Of a stretch of DNA of 64,000 nucleotides, positions 35,371-46,274 are shown piece after piece. The DNA lies in assembly GCA_015680685.1 (NCBI GenBank), contig MNCI01021399.1, positions 478,664 through 542,663 of the forward strand, read 5' to 3'. Numbering within the stretch: the first letter of the stretch is position 1; the number at the start of each line of letters is the position of its first letter. This DNA is from Gnetum montanum. Taxonomy: Eukaryota > Streptophyta > Gnetopsida > Gnetales > Gnetaceae. The notes beneath the pieces are model-generated. The model was not told where the DNA came from, did no database searches, and worked only from the letters and a program-made list of their open reading frames with translations. The translations under genes were made by a program, and so were the position numbers.

Positions 35371-36090
35371 CATCAACTTAAATAATAATAGAACTTAACA
35401 ACATACAACACAAAATAAATACAAAAATAAATAACCGAAACAGATGCAAATGAAAATCAATAAAATAACCATAGAAACTAAACAAATGAACAAAACAAGA
35501 AAACAAAACACTAAACATAAAACAGGAATAAAGAAAAGGAAAAGAGGAGTGTTAATGGCAAGGGTAGTGTCAATGCCATACTTGTAATATTCAAATATCC
35601 ACACCATTAATAGCTAAAATAACAATGCAAATTAAAATCTATATCACTTAACATATATAAAAAATAAGCAAATGAAAATAACATTTAAAAAAACTTTAGA
35701 AACAAAGAAAATGAACAAAATAGGAAAATGAAACATGAAGCATGAAACATAAACAAAGAAAAGGAAAAGAAGAGAGTGTTCATGGGGAGGGCCCAATAGT
35801 GATAGTGCCATACTTGCAACAAATTGACATTGTAGCAATATTTTTAAGGTAACTTCATTATATTTGATGCTCTTGCATGATTGCAATTTTTTTTTTTTAA
35901 AAAGCCAACAATCCACATAAGCATACAATTAACAACTTAATTAATAATGAAACTTAACAATGTACAACATAAAACAAACAAGAAAAAACTACAAAAACCA
36001 TGGGAACATGAAATAGGAAAAAAATAAAAGGAAAAGAAGAGAGTGTTAATGGCAAGGGCAGCAACAATTATATATATATATATGTTGGCT
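35371..36090. repeat. Three diverged tandem copies of a ~225-270 bp A-rich unit
   Basis: Each unit starts with cttaacaa-tacaaca-aaa and ends with ggaaaagaagagagtgttaatggcaaggg. The end motif occurs at about 35,537, 35,762 and 36,029. A (TA)n run (36,069-36,083) follows. Apparent minus-strand ORFs here are translations of the A-rich unit and are not genes. Confidence 0.65.
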
Positions 36091-36306
36091 GAGAGTGTAT
36101 AGTTTTTGATAAGCTTTGTGCCTTAAAAATAATTGATAAGCAAATGACACCTTCAAGATAATTGATGAGCAAATGACACCTTCAAGATGATTAACAATAA
36201 TAGAGGATCTTGAATACACACGATATCTTAGTTTCTTTTGCATAGAAAAATTTTCAATGCAAAACTGTAGGTTCTATAATAACTCTTGAATAAGTAAAAT
36301 TTTCAG

Positions 36307-36456
36307 CCAAGATCCCAAGTTTGACATGGAGGACATGGAATCGAAGATGGTTTCATCTGCATCCAAGATCATTCCAAAAGCACGATATACTCATCAACCA
36401 GCTTGAAGGGGAAAGTTATTCACGACTATACACTCTCGACTACGATCAATATAGAG
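36307..36456 (+). CDS. Possible exon of an unidentified gene
   Basis: A 150-bp segment open for 49 codons, bounded by a pyrimidine-AG acceptor (ttttcag) and an AG/GTACCT donor. The reading (containing RRWFHLHPRSF and LINQLEGESYSRL) has mixed, gene-like composition, unlike the surrounding repeats. I do not recognise the family. A 12-bp inverted repeat partner of 36091-36102 falls inside it (36426-36437). It may belong to the same plus-strand gene as the segment at 37873. Confidence 0.3.
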
Positions 36457-37872
36457 GTACCTATATGATATTTTATATAGTTACCCTGTTGTACTTTAGG
36501 CAAAATTTGTTTTGCCTTCCGCATTTTATATCGTTCGTTTGACTAACACTGTCGGGCATAGATTCCAGTTCATGCTATGTTTAGAAAGAATATATAAAAA
36601 TGACCTCAAAATGGTTATCTGTTGTCATTTGTTACTGGTTGCATGAACCCTTTCTGTTACCGGTTATTACCGGTCATAAAGACCCCTGTCCTCCCATTGT
36701 TCACCCTTCCGGTGAAAATATTGGATTTTATGTTTCTCACCATGTTTGTGCTGATAGGTTATTTCAATAAATGGTGGTTTGTGATTATTTTTAATATAAC
36801 TATAATAGCGTGGGTTAACTCGGTTATTGAACGTTTATCTTCATGAATATGCAGAGCTTCCGTAGAGGTTCCGTGATGGATTATATCATTTGAAAGATCT
36901 TTGTAACTGCATTTTTCTGGCAGAAATTTCTTCTTAAGCATAGTATTTAAATGATCATCATTTAGAGGCTCCATCATGCTCATCTTACTGATCAAGAGGT
37001 CCCAGGTAGATGACAGAAAGCCTAGATAATAGAAAGCCTAAACTCTTTTGGAGGCTGTGCATAAGGGTCAAACCTAAATCTTAAATTTGAGAAACAAACA
37101 CCTTACTGTCACTTCAAATTATGGTCCCATATAATAATATCAATTTGATTTATATGATATCTTCATATGGTGTTAACTGAAACAATCTATTTACTCTTTT
37201 CAATGGTTAAACTTTTAACTCTTTATCTTTTTTGGTATCCTGCTTTAAGGGTGATATGTATCAATATTTGGAATTTTTAGGTTTTCACCACCTTTAATTA
37301 TGTGAAGTGTTTTTTCCCTCCTGTAGGGTTTGTTTAGCATTAACCATCCTTAGCTAATTGGGATAAGACTAAGATGATGATATGATAAGTTTGTTTAGTA
37401 TTAAGTATGATAGTTTCTTGCCCTTCCACTTATTTGCTTATTCTGAACTAAAATTTTCTCTTATGTCTTAGACCTTTTTAGGATCTGTTGGAGCAGTTCA
37501 ATTTCTCCAATTATCTGCTGTAGAATTGAAATGTAACTTCTAAAATGCAAGTCATTGTAATGCCCTTTGCATCCTTATCATAAGTTTTTTGTTCTTAGTT
37601 CTTTGAGCCTATTTAATTTAAATGGCAAGGCCATTTTCATGCATCAAAGCAGATAACTGCTGTAAAAATAAAAGCAGGATTTCAGCTTTGTGTTACCATA
37701 AGCTGTCAAAATTCTTACGTATATGTTTGAGCACATTATAAACAAAACCGACATAATCTCTGGGTTTCTTATTTGCATCTTTTTTTTGGCTAATAATAGT
37801 ATACACTTTTTCTGAAATATAAAAAGTTTGGAGACTTGTATTCATGCTACATTTTCGAAACTGTGAATGCAG
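36457..37872. other. Low-copy sequence, possibly introns
   Basis: No repeat relationship to the nests is visible. T-rich stretches, GT/AG-like sites and TAAC branch-like motifs fit intron sequence between the two possible exons, but no further exon is convincing. The open stretch 36622-36846 is hydrophobic and unassigned. Confidence 0.35.
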
Positions 37873-37938
37873 GATGATGCCAGACCAGGGCAGGCTGAAC
37901 GGCCAGGTGTTGCAAATCCAGCAGCTGGTGCACGTTGA
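37873..37938 (+). CDS. Possible terminal exon of an unidentified gene
   Basis: It follows a good acceptor (gaatgcag). 21 codons and TGA read DDARPGQAERPGVANPAAGAR, a GC-richer, Pro/Ala-rich tail unlike the AT-rich neighbourhood. T-rich sequence typical of a 3' UTR follows. No family is recognised; phase with the 36307 exon is not directly compatible, so at least one exon between them would be needed. Confidence 0.35.
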   Translation, partial: DDARPGQAERPGVANPAAGAR

Positions 37939-38783
37939 GAAATTTTGATGTATTTTGGTACTGTCGTTTCAAGTGGGACTGGATCAAGTTTTTATTACCA
38001 TATTTTTTTATTTGAAAATATTTTAACTTTGGTAAATTTTAGTAATTTATTTATGTTGTGACTTTTAAAACCATTTTTTACCGTAATTTAACTCGATCTG
38101 GAACAAAGTCAACAAACAAAGGGCCCAAATAAAGTGGAATGAAACTGCATTGGGAAAAAATAAAGTGAATGAAACTGCACTGAGCTTTCAACAGTCTTGG
38201 TTGATTATTTAGTTTCATTTGACTATGCATCTTCATTTTCAAAGGAATCAGGTTTTCATGGATAGTTTAAAATCAGTCTCTATTCATGCAGTGGAAGGTG
38301 AGGAGCTTAATTTTCCACTGGAGGAGTTCTAGACTTCACTAAATGCATAATGAACTTGCTCATTACCGTGTTGCTTTTGTGATTACAGCATTAAATCGTC
38401 ATAAAGAACTTGTTGACAATCGTCAAGAAGCTATACCGATTATGATATTTCAAATCAAACTGCATGCTACTTCGTTAGTTAGCCATCAGGTTATTACGTT
38501 AATTCCCTTAGATGGATGGATTCCAAGGTTTATTTATCCACTTGTACAACGTTTTCGTAATACACAGAATTTAAACTCTGGTCAAAACCAAGTGACCTTG
38601 ATTGCTTTCCACAACAGTCAATTCAAATATTTCGTTCCGATAATTCCAATGCTCTTTTCACATTGCAGAATTTCGGTTTATTCCAAGAGTCGTTTCTTGA
38701 ATAAAAATTAATGGAAAAGGTCAAGTAGGATGGTCGAGGACAGGCTGTTTCTCTCGGCCGGTACAATCATCACTCAAACAAAA
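37939..38783. other. Intergenic between possible plus-strand gene and laccase 3' end
   Basis: It contains an open stretch 38343-38711 on the plus strand (122 codons). Its product has no signal, domain or repeat that I recognise, and its position just past the convergent laccase gene gives no clue. I leave it as unassigned. Confidence 0.4.
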
Positions 38784-38888
38784 CAATCTTATCAGTGATC
38801 AGAAAACTCGGGACAACACAGTCTTATCAGTGATCAGAAAACTCGGGACGGGACAACACAATCTTATCAGTGATCAGAAAACTCGGGG
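38784..38888. repeat. Three-copy 35-40 bp tandem repeat downstream of laccase
   Basis: Units start at 38784, 38819 and 38859 and share cttatcagtgatcagaaaac-tcggg. The second unit has a 5-bp extension (cggga). It lies 77 bp past the laccase stop codon, so it may be in the 3' UTR. Confidence 0.88.
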
Positions 38889-38964
38889 AAAAAAATTGAG
38901 ATAATGGCAAGGACATATTGCAGGGGAAAATGCTATCTCCAGTTCGAAAGACGGGAATCGAAGC

Positions 38965-41312
38965 TCAGCAAGGAGGAAGATCTGGAGGCGGAGGAAGGAT
39001 GGACTGTGAAGGACCATTACCATTCTGAACTACCCACGCCATTTTAAGACCCCAGGAAGTATGCACCTCAAGATGACAGTGCATGAACCATACACCTGTA
39101 AAATTTTAATCCAGTTATTCCAAAAGAATAATAACCGTACTATATCCAAAGGGAAAGCTACGATTTCTGCTGATATGCATTATTTACCTGGATTGTCTGC
39201 TCTGAATCTGAGGGCAACCCAACCACCGGGAGGCACTCCAATGGTATTTCTTTCAGGAGGGTCTACCAGATTAAATTTTGGAGCATCTCTGGTTTCATTG
39301 TAGTTGCCAAAACCTTGGCCGACAATGAAGAAGTTGAAGCCATGTAAATGCAGAGGGTGGCTTTCGGTACCCACAATGCCTGTGTCCTGCAACACCAACT
39401 CAACTGTTGTGTTGAACGGCAGCACCTTGACTCTGGTCCCCTTCATGGGTTGTCTCAGGTTTCTTGGCAGATTGGTGGATGTGTAGTTGAATGGAAATAG
39501 AGGATTGTCAGGGAAGTTGGTCTTGTAAATCCCTTTCATCTGCCCTCTGTAATGAGATTGCAAGAGAGCCACAGATGGCATCACAAATGATATGTTGTTG
39601 ATGGAGGCTGTAAATTTGGTGGTTCCATTGGGGCCTTGACATGTTTGGCCTTTTGGACAGGGATCTAAGCCCAGGCCCACGGTGAAGAACAACTTTTTGT
39701 CAACTGTTCTGGGCACCAACGCAGGGAACTGTGAATTTGCAAGGCTTTTGACTTGCTTGCTAAAATTGGTGGCAAAAGAAGTGTCATTGAGGGCAGGAAG
39801 TTTGGGCATCAGGGCAGAAGTGAAATTGATGTTTTGTAGGAGATGCTTGGGCTGGCTGGAGTTGTGGTAAACTACAATCCCTGCAACAGTGGAGTTGTCA
39901 AAGGTGCCCTGGCCGGTCACATAAGGTCTGGCAGCCACAAAAAACTGCTGTTTCCCTGAAAGGATTTGAGGGTCAGCCTTGGCATTCAGCAAGACATTGG
40001 TGGTCTGACCTGGTGCAATTAGTATGACATCTGTCTGGAATGGTTTTGTGTAAACTGCATCCACTTCCACCACACTGAGAGTATGGTTTGCTATGCCCAA
40101 AAACATTTCATCGTTCAAAGCAGCATTGATGATCCTCAGCATGTATGTCTTCCCAGGAACAAGCCCCAGCACAAATGTATCTGTCATTGCATGCATTTCC
40201 CCTGTAAATTGATCCATGCCATATCCACACGATCTACTGTTTATGAAGTAATGCATGATTGCATATACATGTATAATTGTGCGAGAAAAAAATCATTATA
40301 TTAGACATTCACTGCTAATAGATCTTGGAATGTCGACCTGACGTCCTAGATCTAATAGCACATATACCTTTGTCATAGCACTAATTACTAGTTAGCCAAG
40401 CCACTTTTACCTTTCTTGTTAGAGCAGTTGTACAAAGGTCCGGGATGACCATTAATGACATAACTATCAGACACATTTGGGCCACCTCCTGTTTGGACGG
40501 CTTGCTTTATGACTTGCTCTGTGTCTGAATTCCACCATTCCCCTGCCACAGGTATTAGCCAGAAGTCATGTAAGAAGCCCCTCATCTGGAGCATCAAATC
40601 AAACAAAAATGGATGCTTCGAAGTTGTTAATTTACCAATGACTACAGGTACTTCTCTGTAAGGCTTGGGAAAAGGATAAGGAACACCAAATTTGGGGTAA
40701 ATGATGAAGGCTCCATAAACAGTGGCTCTGATCCATGAAATGTGAGCATGCCCCCAAAGAGTTCCTCGTTGGCCGGTAACTGTGAAATTGTAAACATATG
40801 TCATACCCTTCTGGATGGGACACTGGGTTATATATGCAGGTCCATCTGCCCATCCACTTCTCAATTGTCTAACACCGTGCCTACTCATCATGCACAAATC
40901 CATAAATCATACAAAATTCTCTCATAATCGACGAACCACAAGTGATTATTAAAGTAATAAATTACCAGTGAACGGTGATATTATCTTTGATATGGTTATG
41001 AACCTTAACAACCACCCGATCTCCCTCCCTCACAGCAATGGTTGGTCCTGGAGACTTGCCATTCACCGTGATCGCCGACCTGGTATTGCACAAACGACTT
41101 ACATTGGTTCGTCTTATCTGCATTAGGCCATTCACAATTAAGATAACAGACTTGAAAGAACAAAAAATGTAAGGGGAGATTGAAAAAAACAAAAAAAAAA
41201 ACAACTCTGCATGATTCATGTCACCGACATGAAAGGAGTAATTTCTAGTCATGCTTGCCAAAGCAATATTGGGCAAGAGAAGAAGAAAGAAAGCAGAGAG
41301 GAGAGCAGCCAT
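38965..41312 (-). CDS. LAC: Laccase (plant multicopper oxidase), six exons
   Basis: Exons on the minus strand: 41312-41229, 41117-40966, 40880-40636, 40542-40411, 40201-39188, 39095-38965; 585 residues, usual for plant laccases, and the 152 and 245 bp of exons 2 and 3 are the conserved lengths of the family. A hydrophobic signal peptide (residues 1-20) implies secretion to the cell wall, where laccases oxidise monolignols and other phenols with O2. Copper ligands: HWHG (H78, H80), HAH (H123, H125), HPLHLH (H486, H489, H491), HCHLEVH (H548, C549, H550, H554) with Leu559 as the axial type-1 position. Many N-x-S/T sites. Oddities: Gly122 stands where the family has Trp (GTLWWHAH reads GTLWGHAH). 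The in-frame first donor is CAT/GTCGGT; the stronger-looking site 4 nt later breaks the frame. Otherwise all introns (111, 85, 93, 209, 92 bp) are GT-AG and no stop interrupts it. Orthology to a numbered laccase is not decided. Confidence 0.93.
40111..40131 (-). promoter_or_regulatory. Position of the miR397 site of plant laccases (diverged)
   Basis: In many plant laccases miR397 pairs with the codons for I-N-A-A-L-N. Here those codons are present (IINAALNDE), but against miR397 as I remember it there are mismatches at miRNA positions 3, 6 and 9 and G:U pairs at 8 and 15. The site is recognisable but probably weak, unless this plant's miR397 differs. Confidence 0.4.
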
Positions 41313-43060
41313 TCTGAAGACGAGAGGGCAACTGCTGGTGAGCAACGGAGAGATGGAAGTAACTGGACATGAGCAAGTGCATAAATAGCATTGCAGGATA
41401 GCCATGGAAGGTAGTAGAAGTATGGCCCAGCAATGCAAAATGCATATTAAATTTATAGCAGTTGTACTTACCTCATGTTTCGCTTGTTCGAAGCATACAT
41501 GGGCAGTAGACCTACGACATAATACCCAATCTTTTACGATAAGCCATGTTTATCGTGCAACTTGCAGAGACAGTTACCAGTCCAACATTGCTTTGTATTG
41601 TGGAGACCGGAGAGTCTCAACTTTCGACTTTCAAGGCTTCTGTACCTGTACTAGCTGCATAGGACAACGATGGAGGTTTGGGCAAAATTCTCATGAACTC
41701 TTCATTATGCTTACTTTGCTTACGCTTGCCATTCACTTCACTTACCACCGTTTGGAAAGGTACAGCTGTGCTAGAAAAAACTAATGATCAGGACCTAAAC
41801 AGTAACCAAATACTTAAAATCTCAAAATTTCAATCTTTTAGATTTATCTCGGTCATGCTACCCACTGCGGGAAGATTTAAAGTCTCTGTTAAATGTTCTA
41901 TTAAGCGTGGCAGGGCTGTCTTATGTACACCTCAAAGTTTGAGAGGCTAAGGTAATATTATTACACAAAAAACTACCCTAACAAAATGTTGCGTATCTAC
42001 AGTTGCCATTCAACTTCTTTGTTGAATCTCTTACGTTCCTTTTTCTGAAAGTTCTATCTCTTGTTAGAAACATTTATTGCTTCTGATAGATCAGTCTACT
42101 GAATTGGCACTGAACTGTGCTTTGTAATTTACTGAGATGAAATTCAAATAATTTATTTGCTTTCTTATCAAATTTATGGTTAGCCCTATATTGTTATAAG
42201 CTTGAAAATCAGTTAAGCCTTGTGAATTCCATCTTACAGGGTTACATCGAGACATATTCCTTTTCTGCAATGATTAAACACACAGTTCAGACTTCCGAAT
42301 ATAGAACATTTTACCCGTGGCACCTCAACAATTGCTATGTTATACATGCGAGTCTCTGCAAACATCTATTGGTTCTTGTTCGCGAGGTCTTGCTCTGTAT
42401 TCTGTGGTTTAAAAGTGGACCTATTGGGTTTTTTAATTTAGTTTTGATTGCATTTCTGTACAATGAAAAAAGTCATCAGGGTTGCTGAATTGGCTTGCCT
42501 GTAAGTTGTTTGCATATCGGACCTGAAAACGATTTTGTTTAAGCTAAAAATAATTTCATTAAATTCCCTGTTTTCAGGAATTTACGGTAAAATGTATTTG
42601 TTTGGTGAAGAAAATCTCATCACTAAACCTAACGGTAATTCAATGGTGTACCAACCAATTTTTTGCAAGTTTAAGCTTCCATTGCCATAATTGTTTGGAT
42701 TCAATGTGTTGGTGTACCATAAAAATCCCATACGCATCTTCATTGTTGGCAATTTTTGTTCAGATGAAAGTCTAGAAGTCTCTCCGATGTGTTTATGCCT
42801 TTTATCATGACCATATACTTTTTGTTTGCAAGAAATGTTTGTAAAATAGTTTTTCTCATAAAATAAAAAAGGAAACGCTCCTCTAATCATCTCTGTTTCT
42901 ACTGATCTCTGAAAATTCTTTGAATTTGTTTTTATAATCCTTTCTCATCTCACCTCCTCTTGAAGAGTGCAACACAAACCATGTACAAGCTTCTTTCATG
43001 CCATATGGACATCAAGTCCTTTACACCTAAAACAAAAAAGTTGAATGCCATAAGTACAAT
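41313..43060. other. Laccase upstream region, no other gene seen
   Basis: The laccase promoter must lie in its left part. Open stretches such as 41404-41784, 42222-42488 (plus) and 42890-42582 (minus) lack family features and good splice context. No match to the surrounding LTR elements is apparent, so this looks like low-copy DNA up to the copia remnant. Confidence 0.5.
41380..41391 (-). promoter_or_regulatory. TATA-like box upstream of laccase
   Basis: The minus strand reads GCTATTTATGC about 70-80 bp upstream of the start codon, a plausible position for a TATA box with a short 5' UTR. No other clear promoter element was found. Confidence 0.45.
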
Positions 43061-43972
43061 TCATTTATGACTTTCAAATTTAGTATTACTTAATGTTTCC
43101 AATGTTTCTTTTGCTAAAGATTTATGGGATAAATTGCGAAGAAATGATTGTATGATTGTAAAATGGTTAAAGGTACTACCATTATAGAACACTTGAATAT
43201 CTTTAATACACTAGTTCATCAGTTGCAATCTCTGAGGGTAAAAATGGATAAGGAAGATCAATGCATCACATTTCTCAACACACTTCTAGATTCATAGGAG
43301 ACATTTGTGATGATTGTAAGTAATACATCTACCAGCATTATTTTTGATAATATTGTTATTTAGTTGTTATTTGAGGAAGCAAGAAGGAAAACTTCTACTC
43401 CTCAAAATGATGTATTATTTATCAAAAATGATGTAAAGCCAAAGTTTCTTAAGAGGTCTCAATTTAAAAATAAGCCTCAAAAACTTGTAAAGAAGCCACC
43501 TAAATGTTGGAATTGTGGTAAAGTTGGTCATAAAAAGAAAGATTGTAAAGCCCCTCTGAAAAAGGGCAAAGAGAGTAATGTACCAAAAAGTGATCAAGGT
43601 CGTCTTTCTTGAGAGGGAGATTTGCATGTTGTCTCATCTTTTGATCATGCTGATATGTATTCATGGTATGTGGACTCAAGTGCATCTCATCACTACACTC
43701 CACATGTTGATTGGTTTAGTGAGTATACATCATCTAATCTCAGAATGGTAAGATTGAGTAATGATGGTTTATGTAAAGTTACAAATTATCGAAAGGTAAA
43801 GATTCAATTTTCAAATGGAGCATTTAAATCGATTCTCAATGTACATCATGTTCCAACACTTACTAAAAATCTTTTATCTATAAGTGAATTGGATGATGTA
43901 GGATTAATTGTTATCTTTGGAAGTGAACATTGATCAATATTACATGGTTCATCTATTTTGGCTTATGGAATT
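43061..43972 (+). pseudogene. Ty1/copia gag-protease fragment, interrupted by element E
   Basis: 43,080-43,350 reads as copia gag (UBN2 type): LWDKLRRND, then IIEHLNIFNTLVHQLQSL and DQCITFLNTLL. A CCHC zinc knuckle C-x2-C-x4-H-x4-C follows at 43505-43547, then protease with WYVDSSASHHYTP (Asp at 43673; DSS in place of DSG), and a VPTLTKNLLSISELDD block typical before copia integrase. Stops at several places. The reading stops where the TGATGAG of element E begins (43973), so the rest of the copia pol should lie past the right end of E, outside the window. No 5' LTR is seen. Confidence 0.82.
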
Positions 43973-44502
43973 TGATGAGTCGTGATATTGGGACCATGAT
44001 ATCAGGTTTGCGATATCAAAGCCCTCCAAGCAATATCGGACACCCGATGTCAGAGCCTATCTCATTGCCTATAAATAAGAGATAGGGGCACTTGGTTTCA
44101 TAGTTAGTTTCTTAGTCCCTTTGCTGAACTCTTGTAGTTTTCCCTTTCCAGAGTTAGAATTATTTCTAAGGGTCTGCAATAGGAGTCATAAAGTGAATAG
44201 ATCTTTATTCGAGCATTGTGTACCTGAGCACACCTTGTGACCAGAAATAAAGATGAACTTTGTGATCAACCTTGCAATATTCAAAATAGCTTAATTATTT
44301 CATTTAAATGTTATTTACTATTATTTGCTACTCTCATTAGTTGGTCAATGTTATTTTTATTGAATTGTTAATTACCAATGAATTAGTACACTGAGTACGA
44401 CCACTTTGAGCATATGTGGGGCACTTGGTAACCCAGTAACGACTAGCATTTGGTAATCCCAGTAGTCTACACTGGTTTAGGATGTGTCCAACAAGTGGGA
44501 AT
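43973..44502 (+). repeat. Element E 5' LTR, 3'-truncated
   Basis: Begins TGATGAG; GATATC-type U3 palindromes (43,984-44,055); TATA cctataaataag (about 44068-44079); then the R-U5 blocks up to caacaagtgggaa. There the C and D LTRs continue about 300 bp more, but E switches to gag sequence. The LTR end, PBS and gag N-terminus are missing. Confidence 0.85.
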
Positions 44503-46000
44503 TGAGGCTATTAGGATCCCAACAAGGCACCAAAAGGACAGTAGGATCAAAAAAATAGACATGAACAATATTCCACGATTTGAAGAGGGCTACAACGCTG
44601 ATCCTCAAAATCATCTACAAACATTCTATAATGCATGTGCCTTGCAAAATATAGAAAACGAGTGGCAAAAACTAAAGTTGTTTCCAAGAACACTAATCAA
44701 GGAAGTGGAAAGCTCGTACCAGTCCTTACAACCGGAATCCATTTGTCGATAAGTATCAAATGTACTCCCATGTGTTCAACCTACGTAAGTAAATCCAAGG
44801 ATGGAAACAAGGAGGACACAAACCCTTGGATGCTGCCATGGGCTGATATTATGCATTATTACATCATTGCCCTATCCATAGTTACTCGCAAAGGGAACAA
44901 CTACGTCATCTTGTGGATGGGCTTAGGTACGAAACATGAAGAACCCTTGGGACTTATGCCCAAGGAAAGCTATCTAAGCCTAGAGCCCATCAAATACAAA
45001 GATTGTTGGAGCAAGTTTCCAAAGAGGAAGGTGAGTTAAGGAAAAGAGAAAGTGCGGAGGAATACAATAGAGATCCTTCCCTCTGAAAGAAGGAAGTTAG
45101 ATTTTGTGAAGATGAAGAAAAGTCACCACTCGAAGAGATGGTGTACAGGAAGACTTTACCCATTCAAAAATTTTCATCAGATGTATTGGCAAAGGTAGAT
45201 TAAATGTGGAACTCCCTAGATGATAAATTTCAAACCATTCTAAAAATAGTTGAAGAGTGTAGAGAGCAAAGTAGTGACTGAGAGAGAAGAAAAAAGAAAG
45301 AAGCTAAGTATGCATGTAACAAAGGTAAGGGAAAAGTTGTCATCATTGAAAAGGTTGTGGATTCAGACACAAACAATGATGGCAAATGTGAGATATGCCA
45401 ATATGACCATCTTAAAGGATTTGCCCAGTAGTCTCACATCTGCAAGAGTCTAGGGTATATGCACTAAATCCATGATTATATAGATGGCAAGCACCCAGAA
45501 CGTTACCTTATTCTCAAGGTAATCCAAGGTAGTTCGACCAACCCTTGACATATTATCTGAGTAGAGTTCCATCACAAATAAATAAATAGTATCAACAATG
45601 GAAACAACCACAATCATGGGGAATGTCATTACCACATCAAAAGTACCCTTATCATCAACCTAACCCATATGGGTACTACGTTTAGTAGCCGATTTTTCCA
45701 CTTGGCTCCACTAGTCACATCGCTCCTCAGCTTCACTACCAAACCCATGAGTACTATAGAACTCCTTCTCCTGGGAGCGATGTTCCATAAACGTACTATC
45801 CTTCTCATCCAATTGCACCTCTTCCACCCTTAGCTCCATTACCACCTGCTCCAACTATGCAAGGTGAGCTCCCTACCTAGCCATAGCGATGTAATGCTAC
45901 AAGGGCTATCAAGCCTCAACCTACTGTTGGTTCAGAAAACCACACAAAGAAGATACCTTTCTTTAGAACTAATAGTCCAACCAAGTTCTTATAGCCACAA
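44503..46000 (+). pseudogene. Element E gag remnant and linker (broken)
   Basis: It starts mid-gag (EAIRIPTRHQKDS, then DMNNIPRFEEGYN), aligned with codons of D near 54,220. The open piece 44450-44752 includes LTR sequence fused to gag. Downstream the frames shift repeatedly; recognisable parts are a VEEYN-like acidic segment (45,050-45,120), the YDHLKG block (about 45,400) and the Pro/Tyr/Gln linker (45,480-45,900). Non-functional. Confidence 0.75.
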
Positions 46001-46274
46001 GTGGCTAATTGTGTAATTGCCTCACCATCATTTGAATCTTTGGAGCTTTCTTCGAACCAAAAATCACATCCAAAGCACATGGTCATGTTGACTCATGCCA
46101 TTATCGATTGGATTAAAGCTGGTCATCTTCCTAGGAAATTCTGTGATCTTGGAAGTCCTCTTATATATTTGCAAATTGTTGGAAATGAGCCTTGCAAAGC
46201 TCTTTTGGATTCAGGTTCTAGTATTAACTTAATCTTTCAAGAAATGTACAAATCTTAGAACCTACCTCCACTAA
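46001..46274 (+). pseudogene. Element E protease, N-terminal part (cut by F)
   Basis: Open frame 46001-46258 carries GHLPRKF, GSPLIYLQIVGNEP and the intact retropepsin motif LLDSGSSINLIF. A stop follows (46256-46258) and 12 bp later the target duplication and LTR of F begin. The other half of the domain is at 59701. Confidence 0.8.
46270..46274. repeat. Target-site duplication of element F, left copy (actaa)
   Basis: actaa precedes the left LTR and is repeated exactly at 52159-52163 after the right LTR. Confidence 0.9.

Noticed and set aside
35395-35928. Hydrophobic minus-strand ORFs 35395-35607 and 35644-35928
   Set aside because: Both are translations of the same A-rich tandem unit; no Met context or conservation beyond the repeat.
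36321-36456. PH-domain-like reading (RRWFHL) of the possible exon
   Set aside because: One short motif is not enough for a family call, and no flanking PH strands can be seen.
38343-38711. 122-codon plus-strand ORF near the laccase 3' end as a gene
   Set aside because: No domain, signal or splice evidence; length is within chance for this composition. Left as unassigned.
39061-39870. Plus-strand ORFs across the laccase gene
   Set aside because: They are antisense to laccase exons 5 and 6, which have clear copper motifs.
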